Positions 1-14,100 are shown, counted from the stretch's first letter. The stretch: DNA of 64,000 nucleotides from Owenia fusiformis (GCA_903813345.2 CAIIXF020000007.1:12942714-13006713), one strand, 5' to 3'. The notes: a model not told the origin generated them from the letters alone. Made by a program: numbers and translations.

Positions 1-3000
1 GGCTGGCCAACTTGTTTAGAATGTTTGCAATACAAGTAGAGCTTGGGAGATGGTTGAACAGTGTAGCGAGGACACTAACAATGTTGTTCCCTGTATTTTG
101 CATGCCTGCAACAAGTTTCTGACCCTGAAAGTTAATGAACTACATGTATTTAATGAACTACATACTAATGATACAACTAAGACAATGGTAAGTGATAAGG
201 TAAATGACAACAAAGTTAGCAACAAGAACATTGTGATTGAAATACTCAAGAGTTCACATAGTTAATCAACCCCATTAAAGGCCTTCTGAGAGAAAGTTTT
301 AAATATCAAATGAGTTTAAACTGACACTCACCTTAGCCTCTTGCTGGTGTGTATTAAACGCCTCTATGACTCTAGCTGTGAGTTTGGTGAAGGAGTGGAG
401 ATTTCCAAGTGGCTTTGACTTCCTCTTACTCCACTTGGATGGACTCAATGGGGCTAAAAGAATGATCATCATATTAATATAAAATATAAAAATGTATGTA
501 CAAAATATAAAATTAAGAAGTTTCACTTCATAAAAAGTTTTTTATTCTTGGGGTCTGTCAGACATGAAGGTTTTGGAGGTGAATCCTGACAAAGCCAAAC
601 AATGTCTTAGGCCATTCTTCACAAAATATGTCATATTATCAAGCTACTTACTTTTTAGGTTAAACGCTGTGTTTGAAAATGTGGAGAAGTCAAGGGAGTC
701 TACCATGACATGGCAGGCTTGGCTTACGGCCTCAAGAGCCATGGGGTTCTGCAATAACATAACAAAAATAGATGAAACTTTACTGCAAAGTTTGGTACCC
801 AACTCATCCAATGTTTAGCCTATTTTTCTATGCCTTTGCCTTATTAAAATCTAAGTTCAATATTATGATCTCAAATTTTTTTATTTTACCCAGATGTAAC
901 ATTTGAGATTATTGCAAATTTACTTAAAACTCATAAAGTAACCTTCAGTTTACAGATCATCAAATAGAATAGGGGGATCTCCCCTCAACACCCTCTAATC
1001 CTCACCTGCAGTTGATCTTGAGGCAGTGCTGATGCAATACGAGCACACAATTCCTCAGTGCCTATATTGGCTTCAGCATTGGTGACCAGGGCTGAGAGTC
1101 TGGCGAATGTTCTGTATAGATCACCCCAAGTCTTGATGATTGTCCTCAAACTTGCCTGCAATAACATGAAAGTCGATAATATTGTCCCTTAAAGGGAATG
1201 CGAAGTTTCATGTTCTAATTTACACGCTGGCTACTTATAACCATCATCTATCACTTCAGCTCACTCATGGGACATATCGTGTTTGAACTAACATATAATT
1301 CAAGTTCAAAGTACCCATATCTGGATCGCTGTGGATGCCGCCATTGTTATGTATCAATGACGTCATTGATGCCTTAAAATTGATGCCTGGGAAATGTCGC
1401 TATATAATCACGTCATACTCGGATCGCAGAAATAGAACACATTTCACTGATATTGTATAACTGTTTCTGTCCGCTTACCATTGTTACCGCATGTTCATGT
1501 CCATATCATATCATATACTAGTATTTGAAAAAGTTGTTTCAATATATTCTTCATAGAAATTGAATTGTTGCAATGTATTTTTTCAAATGTTTGTATTTAT
1601 TTTCTCCAATGTGATATAGTATAGGCTAGGTAAAAAAATCACTATACTTATGAGATATCGGCTGCGCGATTCGGAAGTCATTGCATTATATTCCACTTGA
1701 AAAATATCCACTAGAATTATTTTATATAATGATAACACTGGGTCAAAAAGGATAAATCTGTTCAAATCCTGTAAATGCTTTCTTGTATATTCAACCAATA
1801 AATGAGGTAAATGCATTAAAATATACAAAATGGCATTTACACATAAATGCATTACTGTGCATCAATGGGGATTTATTTAACTAAGATTAATGTGGCTAAT
1901 GTGTTGGCGTATTTGTGGTGAAAATAAGTAAGTTATATCATAGGCTGAACGCATCCAACAAATAGTTGCATTTACCATATTTATGTAAATAAACGACATA
2001 CCATTTAAAATATCAAAATCTATGCTAATGTTCATTAATGCGCTGATGAGCATTTACGGCACATCATTATTAACCTTAAGGTATACGTCGGGAAATAGGC
2101 AAACTGCCGCAATTGCTTTCTTACCTAATCATAAATGGTAGATTTCTCTGTAGTAACTCTGTAGTATTCTATTCAAATATGAATAGGTGCATATTGGAGA
2201 ATGAAAGAAATAAAACAAAAAGTAGTAATCCAATGAAACAGTGTAACTCCCTAAAGTGTTTAGCCATTTAAATTATGATGAAAAACGCAAACAAAAAACG
2301 AAAAATCGATGTCGTCTAAATGATACGTATGTAAATGTCAATCTCCTAAATATTAAGATTGGCAATAGCTTTACAAGGAGATGCCACTGTCATATTTTCA
2401 AAGAATAATACGTAATGTTTAATTTTTCTCAGTTGTTAAACGACCAATTTCAATCATCATATCACCGTAGCGACATTTGATATGACAAAAAAGCTTTTCA
2501 AAATTCAATGGTATTTCACCTTGGATCATGACAAGAGAAGGCTCATAACATTCAGTGATGCGGGGAGACGATGGGGTCGATTGTAGTATGATATTTCAAT
2601 TCAACGACGATAAATCAATTACCGTATTGATAGTACGCCAATAGTTTAATATTTATTTTATTATATATTTATTTTTTGTTAAAAACAATTCCTGATTTCG
2701 AGCTCGAATTTAATTATATAACATCCGTGGTAAGTACAGTTCTACAGTATTGGTTTTCAATTTAATGGCATACAACCTTTTGTTTTTCTATATCGGAAAA
2801 TAAGTGGAACTTTAAAAGCTTCAGTCACATTTGTTCAATGCGACCACACGTCGATCGTATTTCCCTGAAATCAGTAAATTTCTGCGGCAAATAGGAAAAC
2901 TACAGTCGACTTAAGGTCACCTTGCTGTCTACGTAACGTACACGACATATCCAGTTTTTACAAGGAGTAGAGTCGGAATAACTTTTTCTTTCCTGTTGTC

Positions 3001-6000
3001 ACCATAGATATCAACAAGCAGCAGCCAAACCGTAGGTCTCACGACGGCCGTACGTCGGGTTCACGGTCGACTTGCGGCTGCGCTTGGATTTCATAGGTTA
3101 CAATTGACCTTTCCGAACCATAGAACCCATTGTGGATGCCTTTAAGAAAAACTATACGCACGTCGTAGGGCCGCCCTATGCTGATCGTGCGTCATCATTT
3201 ATCAACCGTACGGGAATCGTAGTTTTTCCTCATAATCAAGATACGCCGTACGGCTATCTTAGCAAATGTGACTGCTAAATTATCTGACTGCAGAAATACT
3301 TAAGCAACCGTAGAAATCCTACTTATCACAGAAATGATAAAACATAAATGCAATGAATATTAAAGTACGAACACGTATTTTTGTAATGAGACTAGCAAAT
3401 TAAACCATTGCATTCTTGGAAATTCAAGATGGGTTGGTTGAATTAATTTTATCATGTTTTATTCAAATAGTTTGCATTCGCCTGATAGAAGTAGCATTCT
3501 CTGTTCGCATTTAGCGCTAGACCTAATACAAGTTAAAAAGTCACGAATCCCAGATTGTTTCAAGTGTAAATAAAGAATAAATCTAACCTGCATTCCATGT
3601 CTAGATAGGTAAAAAGCAATTCCGAAAATGCCGGCGTTAATATTCTATTGAAATCGTTCTTTATTATGGGTGGTATAAACGTATTCTTTTAGTTCCTTTG
3701 AAATGATTTCTTTGGTTTTGGAATGGCAACAACTCGGCATTCATTTTTTGATTCAAAAATGGCGCCACAAAACTTTTGGAATGCCAAGGCATCAATCTGG
3801 CATCAATGACGTCATAACAATGTCGTAAAGAACCACTTTACGGTTGAAATGGCAGCTCCGTGGTCCAGTTCATATGCAAAACCCGGGGCTCAATAACAAT
3901 TAAAAGGATAATGATAGAACAATAAAACTAAGTTGGATTGAAAGATATATCTTTATTCTAACGTATTATCAAGTTTAAGGGACAAAACTTCGCATTCCCT
4001 TTAAGACCGAGAGCTGCCTCATTTAAAAGATCTGACAGAACTTCATCATCAATTATCTTACAGGATCTCCTGGAAATGGTTTGATAATGAATTTGAATTT
4101 CTGTTTTCCTTGCCAGGGCATATTGGTTGGAAAATGTAATTTTGTCAACCACATTATCTCTTAGTCCACCTTTAACTTTGTGTTCACCTTTACCTTGAGT
4201 ACTGGATAAGTTTGACTTACTAACAGGTGTAAACAGTTAAGACTCACCTGGTGTAGATCAGCTGTGAACAGGTGCACAACAGGTAGAGTTAATGAAGCAT
4301 ACATGCATTCAAAGTTATGCTCCAGCGCATCCCCTTGGTTCACTTCATTGCTCTAAAAAAAGATAAAAGAATATTCTCTATAAGGGCTTTTGATGTTAAA
4401 ACATGACAATGTGTCCCGTCTTCATGATTATTTTCAAATGTAATCAGATCAATCTAGGATGAATCACATTTTCACACATTTGGTAAAATCAGAAAAAAGC
4501 TAGACAAAACTAATCTCCCTATATTCAGAAATATAAACTAACACTATCCATGTATTAAGTATTTACCTTGATTACATGCTCCATTAGCGGATGAATAACA
4601 ACACTCCACAATCGCCATAGCAACTCCCTGTTGTCAAGGACACTTGTTGTCTTCTCAACCAATTTCAAGACAGATTGTGCAAAAGTAAGGGCAGTTGAAG
4701 AATTGGACATTCCAACATTTACGAGTGTTTCAAATACACTGAAAAATCTGTAAAATAAAGGATTCTATATTTCAAAATCCTAAAATCAAAGTAAGGAAAG
4801 AGAACAAAGTAACCAAGTTAGCTAATTAATGCAAATAGTGGCTTGAAGATCATAAAACTTTGAAAATATTGTTTGCTTCAATGAATTTGTAGTTCAACAG
4901 ACTTGTTTTGTTACCACACTGCTAATCTTGATTGGACAATATTGTTTGGCAGTTATTTTATCACACATGAACGAAAGATAAAAGAGGGAATTCCTTTTGC
5001 CTTGAGAGGAGCCAAGCTTACCTTTCATGTTCTAGGTAGGTTTCTATAGCAACAGGGTCCAGAATCAGTTGCACAAGGAAAAGGACTGGTGTGCCATGCA
5101 TCACACTTCCAACTTCATAGGCAGGGGAGGTCAGGGCAGGCCTAGGCAGGCAACAAACTGCCTCATACAGTTTCTTAAAACAAGTATTGTTATTAGTAAC
5201 ATGATACCGTAATTTTATATCATAAATTTTTACATAAAATAGTAAATACTTTGGTAAAATATTCAGCATTTCGAAAAAATCAAGAAATGATATTTTACTG
5301 TTTACCAAAAACATTGCTCATCTTTTTTATTTACTTATATTAGTACATGGACACATAATTAAATTCAACACTTACTAAAACTCCTAATTTGGACATTTTT
5401 GTGGAGCTGACAATTTCTTGGAACGTTGACAAGAAGTAGCTAAAGATGGAGCCATTGTCATTCTTAGTTGACAACTCCAAGGCATTCTTTACATGTGCCA
5501 CTAAAGCATACCATGTATGGTATAAAAGGCTCTCTACAAATTAAACAAACTGATTTCAAAATTCAGCCTATCATATCTCAGCGTGACAACATATACTTTG
5601 TATATATAGCATTCCATTTAGAGTATTCTATTGGGTAGTAATATTAATTCAAAGCAGAAAAGACTACTGGACTAATGGAATGTAAAAATCACTAGTACTT
5701 AGAATTGCATTAAAAAATCAATTAATAAAAACTATTGAATGTAAATAGAGAAACTGAGTATCGCAATGTATATAATATTATTGAGAGAATAAACTATAAT
5801 TTGTACAAACCATCTAGGTCATCTTCGCAGCTGGTGAAGCACATCCTGGCAGCAGCAATGAACAACGAGGCATGACGGGAAAAGAACGCAGGTGTACTGA
5901 TGACGTCATGCTGTAGCCTCTCTGAAAGTTGGGCATATCAATAATTTGAGTTTAAGAATTTTTTGTTTGTATAGCAATATCAGCATCAGGTATGGAATGG

Positions 6001-9000
6001 ATCCGAGTATATATGGCAAAATAAGTGTTATTCTTGTAAAAATGAAACAACAGAAATACTTTAATGGATTTCACTTTAAATTTGCAATGCATATATTTAA
6101 TACCTATATTATGCTTTTTACTCAACAAGAATCACTATACAGCATGATATAATGTAAATACTAGAAATATACAGTGGGGGTATACAATTCCATTACTCAA
6201 AGACTTTAAGCAAGTACTGAGTTTCCGATGCTTACATCTATAAGTTGTTAATTCTTTATTTTCCAATCTCAAAACTCACCTAAAGTAGATTTGTAAGTGG
6301 GAAGGTCACTATCCCCTTGAGCGCCACCTATTAATTGAGCCAAAATCTCTGCACCAAGTTTCTGTATTGAACTGAATGGTTTTACACTACTACTGGCCCC
6401 AGGGCTGTTGACTAGGGACATTCTTGGGGTAGCTGGGCTGCCGAACCCTGTTGAACCTGCAATAAACAATTCAATCAAGTCAAAGAACTTTTTCTCAGGA
6501 TTTTCTAAATAATTTTTTACAATCAATTGTATGATTCTGGCTCATTGAATGTCACACTCAACGAAAAATCAACTTGTTTATGTGTACATACTTTATGCTT
6601 GGCACATTGGCCTTTACATTTAATCTGAATGGTTGATAAATCTTGACTTACCCATTCTCTGAAGAGTTGGTGTTGAGAGACCACCAGGCAGTTTGGACAT
6701 CTTAGAAGGGGTCTTCAAGTCTGCCCCAAGTTGCCCAAAACAGAAGGAAAGAAGAGGAGCAACCACCTAGAAGATGATGTACATAAATTACCATAATGAG
6801 ACATAATTTTTTTTGAGTAATCTTGACATTTTTTGTCCATTGATTTTGGGACCAGATCAATATGTTGTTCACACTGACCCCCACCCTTTCCAAAAATGTA
6901 AAATCATACATTTATATATTCATTCAAATGTTTCCTTCAATGCTGAATTGAAAATTAGGTTGGCCACAATTGGTAGAAATATTGTTATGACCTTATATGG
7001 TCATAAATATGATACGTACCATATCAAAGTGTACAGAGACTTTTTCACCTAGTTGACACACCAAGTGCCACCAAGCATCAAGTTTTACTAAAGCTATCTC
7101 TTCTAACTTAGCATTATTCAGCTTGAATACTTGCATAAGAAGCTTCAGCCGCTTTGGGTCACTCAGGATATCTGGAATACATAGTATAACATACATGTAA
7201 TCCTTATTCTATAAAATGCAATCCTGAAATTAAAAGGCTTTTAAAAGGTATTTTTAAAAGGATGTGACTTCTTAACTGCATGTGTTTACTTTTTGATAGG
7301 TTGATCGTTGTTAAAACATCTAATAAACATCTCAAATTGAAAAGCAGTTTGGACAATAGAGACAATGAAAATAATACTCTTTAATATATAATTATATAAG
7401 CTGACTCACTTGTATCCAGGGCAAATGTGTCGATAAGTTGCTTCCAGGCTTTGAAGGCAACACACTTAGTGGCAGGACTGGCAGACTTGAATGCTTGTTC
7501 TACAATGCCAAGGAATTGGTTGATGAGTCCTCCATGATGCAGCTTCTGCAACATAATGAAATTGTATAAGTAATAACAGAGAAGTCCACTGAAATAAGGA
7601 GTCGGTGAAACAAAAGGTATAATACCCTGAATAAACAACACACAGTTGTCAAGGCAATTTACTTTGACTACAATAATAACTTCTTAAGTACATCAGCCTA
7701 AACTGATTTGTTAAGTTACAATGTTCCCTGCCAACTAACAAATTCTTACCTTTCCCAGAATCTTGACAAATATGATCCATACTTTCATGGTATATGTTTC
7801 ATGTTTGCTGGCCATCAGTTTCTTCAATTCTCCAAGGATCATCTACAAGTGGACCATATAACGTAATGTACATGTAAATGAGGTAGAGTAAAGGCTGTTG
7901 ATACAGTTTGATATGTTTTGGGGGTTTCATTAATTTTAGTTGTTTATATTATATGATTGATAGATTTAACTGTAACCAGAATAGATTCAATAAAATTTGA
8001 AGAATGTAACATATTTTTGTGACTTGATTAAATAAAATTTGAAGAATGTAACATATTTTTGTGACTTGATTAAAAAAATCTGAGATATCAAATGAAACTG
8101 TTATAAATCTAACTTTTAGCTTACAGTCTTCAAATGAGGCACCATGGTAACTGATATTTCCTCCTGATGAGACAAGATAGCAGCCATTCCCATCTCCATG
8201 GCGATGAGTGCACGGTCACGCACTTTGGATGCTGAATGTACAAGTAAGGGGTAGACAAGCTTTGACCATCTTGTCACGTGGACTTTCATCTGTTTTGGTA
8301 ACTGCTCTAGGAGCCTGAAGTATGAAAGTATATTTGTTAAAGTTTATAATGAGAGTCCACTTCAAAACATCCATGTTAGATCACTGTAAAATATAATAAC
8401 AAGGCATTAACATGACAAAATGTCACCACCTAGTTGCTCACAATATTATGAGTTATCTGAATGTCTGAGAACTTGTAGATGATTTTGAAAAAAATTGGTC
8501 AATTTGAAGCAAGATGAAAAAAGACCTTTTTGACATTTTCTGAGCAACTTTAGCCAATTTTATTTCCTTAAATAAACTACTACTGTAATCTATTTATCTC
8601 TATTATCTTCAAGCGGGCAACATTTTACAACATTTCTTTTATTAATTTAGAAAAGTGAATCAACAATAGAATAGGATACATTAACCAGGATTAACTTCTA
8701 TCGTAACACTCTATATACGTACCTTACTACAGCATTGATGGCCTCATGTTCAACGGTAATACTCTGGAAGTGGTTACTGCATAATGCATGCTCTATGGCA
8801 CATAGAATTGTATGTAATTCCCCCTCAAGGATACCAAGAGGCAAATTCTGTTTCGATAGGCACCAGAGCCCTCGAGTGCATGTTGTTTTATCTGTGGTTT
8901 TCACTATTGATGTACACAAGGCCTTTATGACCTGTAAGGACATTTCCTCACTCATGGACCTGAAAGCAATGACAAAGTCACAATAGCATGGTAGAAATAG

Positions 9001-10447
9001 TGAAACTATAAACCACACTTTAACATAAGCTCTTCAAAATTGTTTACAAGTTTTAGATTGAAATATAGATTACTCAAAATATATTTCAATAGAGGTATCA
9101 TATATTTCTAGAAGCTGATCTGATGTCAATTTGTTACTCTTACACCATTTCAGGTTTGATATTAATTGAAGTTTGGAATTCAACAAAATCTAAACGAGAC
9201 CCACTAGATAATGTCAATGCCAAGACATAGAAATGCTTACAAGAACTTGCATATAAATATCAACAAAATAGTTCAGAAATACAAAGGTATCCAATTATGC
9301 ACTTCTGATACATCTATACAAGATTTTCAGGTTTTGCACTACTTTAAAAGTGAGCATCAACAGTATTATAAACGTACCCTGCTATATTTGAGTCATGAAG
9401 GCAGAACCCCAGAGCTTGCATGGCAGCATGTGTCAGTTCAACATCTTCACTCACTATATCACGCACAAATGAGTTAAATAGTCGGACTGAATTCTCACAT
9501 ACTTCTTTGTTGAAATCCTTTAGGTCTCCTCTTAGTCTCCTAAAATAGTGCAAATACCTATATTATGGATATGATTTGTGCAAATTAGCCAGTTAAATAG
9601 TCAGACTGAATTCTCACATACTTCTTTGTTGAAATATTTTAGGTCTCCTCTTTGTCTCCTAAAATAGTGCAAATGTCAATATTATGGATATGATTTGTGC
9701 AAATTAGCCAGTTAAATAGTCGGACTGAATTCTCACATACTTCTTTGTTGAAATACTTTAGGTCTCCTCTTAGTCTCCTAAAATAGTGCAAATGTCAATA
9801 TTATGGATATGATTTGTGCAAATTAGCCAGTTAAATAGTCGGACTGAACTCTCACATACTTCTTTGTTGAAATCCTTTAGGTCTCCTCTTAGTCTCCTAA
9901 AATAGTGCAAATACCAATATTATCGAAATGATTTGTGCAAATTAGGCAGGAAACAGGAAAATGATTGTATGCAGACATGAAGTACAAGAAGGAATAAAGT
10001 AAACATGAAACACAGTCAACAGTGTCAATTATAATTATATAGGAATGTCTGTAAACAAGGCCAAACAAGACAGATCATTTTTACAAAAGAATGGAATAAG
10101 TTTGATTTTATAACTACAAGGGACATTTTAGGTTAATTAGGTACAGGAGCCATCCAGCGAACTTTGATGTATGGTATGGTATTGCTTCATCCTGGATACT
10201 TGCATCATGAGGTTCTTCTGACAATGCCCGATTATTTGAACACCAAACTTTCAATGGATGACCCTTATACCTAAAAACAATGCATTTACATGTTCATATA
10301 TACAGCAATCGTGAAACTCTACTTTAAAACTTACTCGCTGAAGGCCAAGTAGGCATCGACCTTATCTTCTGAGCATAGCGATTTATCCTGGACTGATGTG
10401 AGTATTGCCCGGAGACCAACAGGGTCTTGAGCGGCTGTGACCATCAT
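1..10447 (-). CDS. RIF1: RIF1, replication timing/telomere-associated protein, N-terminal HEAT region (partial)
   Basis: RIF1 acts in the nucleus on replication timing (through PP1), double-strand-break repair choice and chromatin. Eighteen coding exons join in phase: 10447-10335, 9539-9378, 8959-8723, 8314-8125, 7842-7750, 7545-7410, 7171-7020, 6766-6652, 6456-6280, 5921-5811, 5533-5376, 5173-5022, 4747-4567, 4352-4248, 1155-1006, 748-652, 453-332, 124 to <1, about 858 codons. Collinear vertebrate-RIF1 signatures include QALGFCL, LSDPKRLKLLMQ, GTPVLFLVQLI, VNQGDALEHNF and KWSKRKSKPLGNL, all in the Rif1 N-terminal alpha-solenoid. The start is the ATG pair at 10447; an in-frame stop lies upstream, and its distance to the DAYL motif matches the human protein. 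Exon 12 uses a weak AAG acceptor. The disordered middle, PP1-docking motifs and C-terminal DNA-binding region lie beyond the left edge. Intron 14 (1156-4247) holds a TTAA-flanked insertion. Orthology is confident; individual splice sites are read by eye. Confidence 0.93.
1189..4004. mobile_element. 2.8-kb TTAA-flanked element with 16-bp perfect terminal inverted repeats
   Basis: Left: TTAA at 1189-1192, then AGGGAATGCGAAGTTT (1193-1208). Right: the exact reverse complement at 3985-4000, then TTAA at 4001-4004. A second inverted block, around the ATGACGTCAT and ATTGATGCC words, pairs ~1345-1400 with ~3785-3825. No transposase ORF is visible, so it looks non-autonomous. A TTAA duplication is the piggyBac hallmark, but the ends start AGGG rather than CCC, so the superfamily is uncertain. 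It accounts for most of RIF1 intron 14. Confidence 0.75.
2822..3274. mobile_element. CpG-rich insertion iterating CGTACGG-type words, with 12-bp TIRs
   Basis: CAGTCACATTTG at 2822-2833 is exactly reverse-complemented at 3263-3274. The interior is CpG-rich within an AT-rich intron and repeats variants of CCGTACGG, CGTACGTCGG and CGTCG in both orientations, without a fixed period. It is nested in the TTAA element. No ORF. Confidence 0.6.
7986..8075. repeat. ~44-bp direct tandem duplication in RIF1 intron
   Basis: The segment AATAAAATTTGAAGAATGT through GTGACTTGATTA occurs twice, back to back, nearly identical. It looks recent and lies within the intron between RIF1 coding exons 4 and 5. Confidence 0.85.
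8398..8560 (+). mobile_element. Truncated 5' end of the hairpin/AGGTC-core element family
   Basis: It begins AACAAGGCATTAACATGAC and AAAATGTCACCACC and continues with the TCTGAGAAC...GTAGATGATTTTGA and CAATTTGAAGCAAG core words, as in the full copies at 13.5 and 20.65 kb. It stops after about one core unit. It lies in RIF1 intron 3, antisense to RIF1. Confidence 0.8.
9473..9948. repeat. 119-bp tandem array (4 copies) grown from the 5' part of RIF1 exon 2 and its acceptor
   Basis: Unit starts at 9473, 9592, 9711 and 9830, so the period is exactly 119 bp. The unit spans the first ~65 nt of coding exon 2, its TTTTAG acceptor and ~50 nt of upstream intron. Only the copy nearest 9473 continues into the full exon. 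The other three keep the AG acceptor and the RLRGDLK-type reading, then run into intron. Confidence 0.9.
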
Positions 10448-10706
10448 TTTTACAACAGTTGGCTTTTCTGCAATGCAATTTGTCACTGAAAAAAAATCAT
10501 TGATGGAATAGATTTATTGAATGTCTAAAAAATCGAAGAAGGTATGAAGAAAATCATTCTGGTAGGCCTAATCTGAAAATAACTTCGAGGAAGGAAAAAA
10601 ATTCAACAAAATTCAACCTTGAGATTGAAACTTCATTAGAGCCGCTCGGTGTGGTCGCTGTTGTAAAGTTTCGACTCAAACATACATAATACGTATTCAT
10701 CTTACC
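10335..10706 (-). promoter_or_regulatory. RIF1: RIF1 5' exon, leader intron and start codon
   Basis: On the minus strand a good donor (AAG|GTAAGA) ends at 10706. The next acceptor (TTTTTTTTCAG) opens the first coding exon at 10485, 38 nt before the ATG pair at 10447. Splicing 10706 to 10485 puts a stop in frame upstream of the ATG, so the 10.7 kb exon should be untranslated leader. Its transcription start is not visible. Confidence 0.55.
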
Positions 10707-11142
10707 TTCTGCATTATTTTAATCCAGTCTAAAGTATCTTCAACGTATAAATTGCACTATTTCTCAACAATGTTTATCGCACTTTCGCGGTAAATTTTAG
10801 CAACAATAAAACCCCGCGAAATGTTCACAATTTGATTGGTTAATGTCTGCTTCCGGTTCAAGGTGGAAAAACTGAACGAAAAAGTATTGGTTGTGTTGTC
10901 CCGGGAAGATTTGACACTTGTGTTTGGTACCACTGCTGGAGATCTCTAGAGAGTACTTAACTCAGCCTGTCACAGATAAACAGATAAATAAGACTTATGA
11001 CAACCTGATAATACGTAGACAATATACATGAAAGTTTATAGGCCTAGTTGAATAAATATAAACAGAAAATTAGTTGAAAATTGTATTTCACCGACTGTCA
11101 CTTACAGTGGCTTTTCTTTTTTGGGCACCCATTTCACTCAAA
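10707..11142. promoter_or_regulatory. Divergent promoter interval between RIF1 and the dcd1-like hydrolase
   Basis: About 440 bp separate the RIF1 leader exon (minus) from the hydrolase ATG at 11143 (plus). The two genes diverge, so this segment must hold both promoters or a shared bidirectional one. I see no clear TATA box; 10.79-10.91 kb has several CpG dinucleotides compared with the surrounding DNA. The assignment comes from gene positions only. Confidence 0.4.
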
Positions 11143-14100
11143 ATGAGAAGTATACTTTTTGGAATAGCATTGTTATATGTATTGCATACGAGTTATGGTG
11201 CTGAATGTCATGGAAAGGCAAGTATATATAAAATAACTCAAATAGTAATTGCATTAAGCTTAATAACTGATGAACTTAGTCAATTTCTAATGTTGTGGCG
11301 TGCTCATTTGATCAAAATTCGCGTATGCAGCTGACCATTTTTTGGAGACCTCAACTTTAGCACACAAAACAAATAAAAAACAAACAGACAGTCAGACACG
11401 AAACAAACAAGCACATATGATGTTACGGTACATGTAGATAACAGGCCCTGTCCCCGCATTGTTTTTGACCCACGGACTAGTCTAGACGGTAAATATTGTT
11501 TATTATTGGTTTGATTTGAACTATTAGATGTTTTCCAAGTGTATTTTAGCCTGACCCAAATGCTACGTCAAACGAGAATCCCATCTACACAAAACCCCCC
11601 AGGTTTGTGAAAGCAATAGAGAATGGCAAGCTGTTTACACTGGGAGAGGGTGATGACTTAATCCACGTGCTCCATCTTTGGGGTAAGTGTCTTGAATTTT
11701 TTTGGAAAGGTAGCATTTTAAACACACCACATGTATTAACAGTTTATCAATATAAAGAATGATTTAGTTGCTCTTAACTTTGGACTCGGGGGTATCCGGA
11801 GATGAGTTGAGAGCAAGTCCCCTTTTCTCTCCTCATTCCATGCCCTGCTCTTTTCCCAAAATCTTGTTCTGCATTCGTATTGGACTGTGACTTGGAGATG
11901 CAATTCCCCTGTCTGCATTATCATGCATATTGTTATTTATAAAGGAACCCCTTATGAGATGGGCTTCGCTCAGGGTACTCTGATGAAATATGAAGCGACA
12001 TCTATGGTGAATGCCGTGTGGTCATATCTTGAGGATCAGGTTGTACGTAGAACCTTTGAACTGACCCGATCATATTTAGACTTAGTAAATATTCACGAAT
12101 CCAATCGCCGGCTGTCGGCTCAATAAGAAATAATCAGCATACCAGTTTTTGAAAAATATCGAAATGTGATGATGAAACGGTTAAACGAAATATTTGAAAT
12201 GTGAAGGACTTGATCAGGATGCATTAAATTCAAGTTTGTAGAATACGATGAATTAGCCATCGGTTACAACAGCCATCGGTTACAATATAATGTTGCAGGA
12301 AAGTGCAATAAATGGTACCCTGAAGCTGAAGATAAGAGAATGGTTTCTAAAGGATGTTGCGGATTTTGGGTAAGGTCTTGTCCAGTGCTGTATACATGGA
12401 TGTGGGGTGTTCAGGTAGAATTTGGAATGTGTTAAACAACCTTTTCTAATATATCTAAATCAGATCGTGATAAAATTTCAAAAAGTGAAGTAATTTTAGC
12501 ATTTTTTGTCATTTTCTTTACTTTTTACTTTCCAGACTAGATACAGCTCTTGACTTGGAACTTCTTGCAACTAGGGCTTACACAGGCAAATATTTCAATG
12601 AGGAGATTCAGGGGATGGCGGATGCCACAGGGATAGATCCAAAGGTATGAAACATCAGATTTTCTCAATCAATCATTCGAAGTTGCATTATATTCAAATG
12701 ATGAAGCGTATTCTGTCGAAATTGGATGTACGTCACCGAATTTAATGTTTTTAAAGCATCTGTTCTTGAAGCCATCGTATGAGTCACCAAGCGTAAAATA
12801 TATATTCGAAGCAATCTTCAATAAAGAATAATGTGTCCATTCCGATCGTTCAAATTGATATTTGATAGTTCACCTGAACTCGTCTGTATCTTTTGTTGGC
12901 TCCATTACCGTGCTCCATTAATTATTTTATTTTATTTTTAGAAAATTATGAGAATTCACATGATTGGGGAATTGACGTAAGTAGATCAGTTGTGTAATCA
13001 ATAACTGGTTCTTCATCAAAAGTTTTCAAGACAGACTAAAATTTTTATTGAACACTGTGTCGCTGTTTGTGCGGTTTTGTGTTTCTTATGTTGCTCTTTG
13101 TGCTTCTCGTTTCAATATTTTTAGAGGCCTAATTAATTTCAAGTGAGCATAATAAAGTTGATAAACGAATAGAATTGTGTAAATTCCTGTGTTATACTTT
13201 TAATTTTTACTATGCCGCTAATGTTATTAAGTTAACAAAGGCATTCTTTTGTACTATTTCAATATCAAGGAAATATAAATAAACTGAAAATATAAAAAAA
13301 ACGAATAGAATGTGAATAAGATGACTCGATGTTAAGATAAATCGATTAAAACAGTTCACATAGGTTTCCACTAGACCCACCTTAATCTTATATTACTTGA
13401 ATATGTCTCATGAAATTCTCTGTATATACTAGCAAGGGGTACTACTGTCTGTGATGGTGATATAACAAATACACATAAACCCCAATAAACTATATTCAGC
13501 AGATAACTCTCAATATTAAATCAGTTATATGCGTCACATTTTTATGTCACCACCAAAAGTGGTGACATATTGTTATGGTCTCCGTTTTTTTGCGACGGTG
13601 GTTGGTGGTTGGTGGTTGAAGGTTGGCGTCCGGCGTCTGTAACAATTTCTTACAACTTCCTATAACTTAACAAATACTGTTTAGACTGACTTCAATTTTT
13701 TTCTAAATCATCTACATGTTCTCAGAAGTTCAAATCTGACTTTAGATTTGACATTTGACCTTCAATGACCTTCTCAAGGTCAAAAAGGTCTTTTTTCAAC
13801 TTGCTTCACATTGACTAAATTTTTTTTCAAAATCATCTACATGTTCTCAGAAATTCAAATCTGACTTTAGATTTGACTTTAGATTTGACATTTGACCTTC
13901 AAATCTGACTTTAGATTTGACAATTTACCTTCAATGACCTTCTCAAGGTCAAAAAAAGGTCAAAAAGGTCTGTTTTCAACTTGCTTCAAATTGACTAAAA
14001 ATTTTTTTCAAAATCATCTACGTGTTCTCAGAAATTCAAATCTGACTTAAGATTTGACTTAAGATTTGACATTTGACCTTCAATGACCTTCTCAAGGTCA

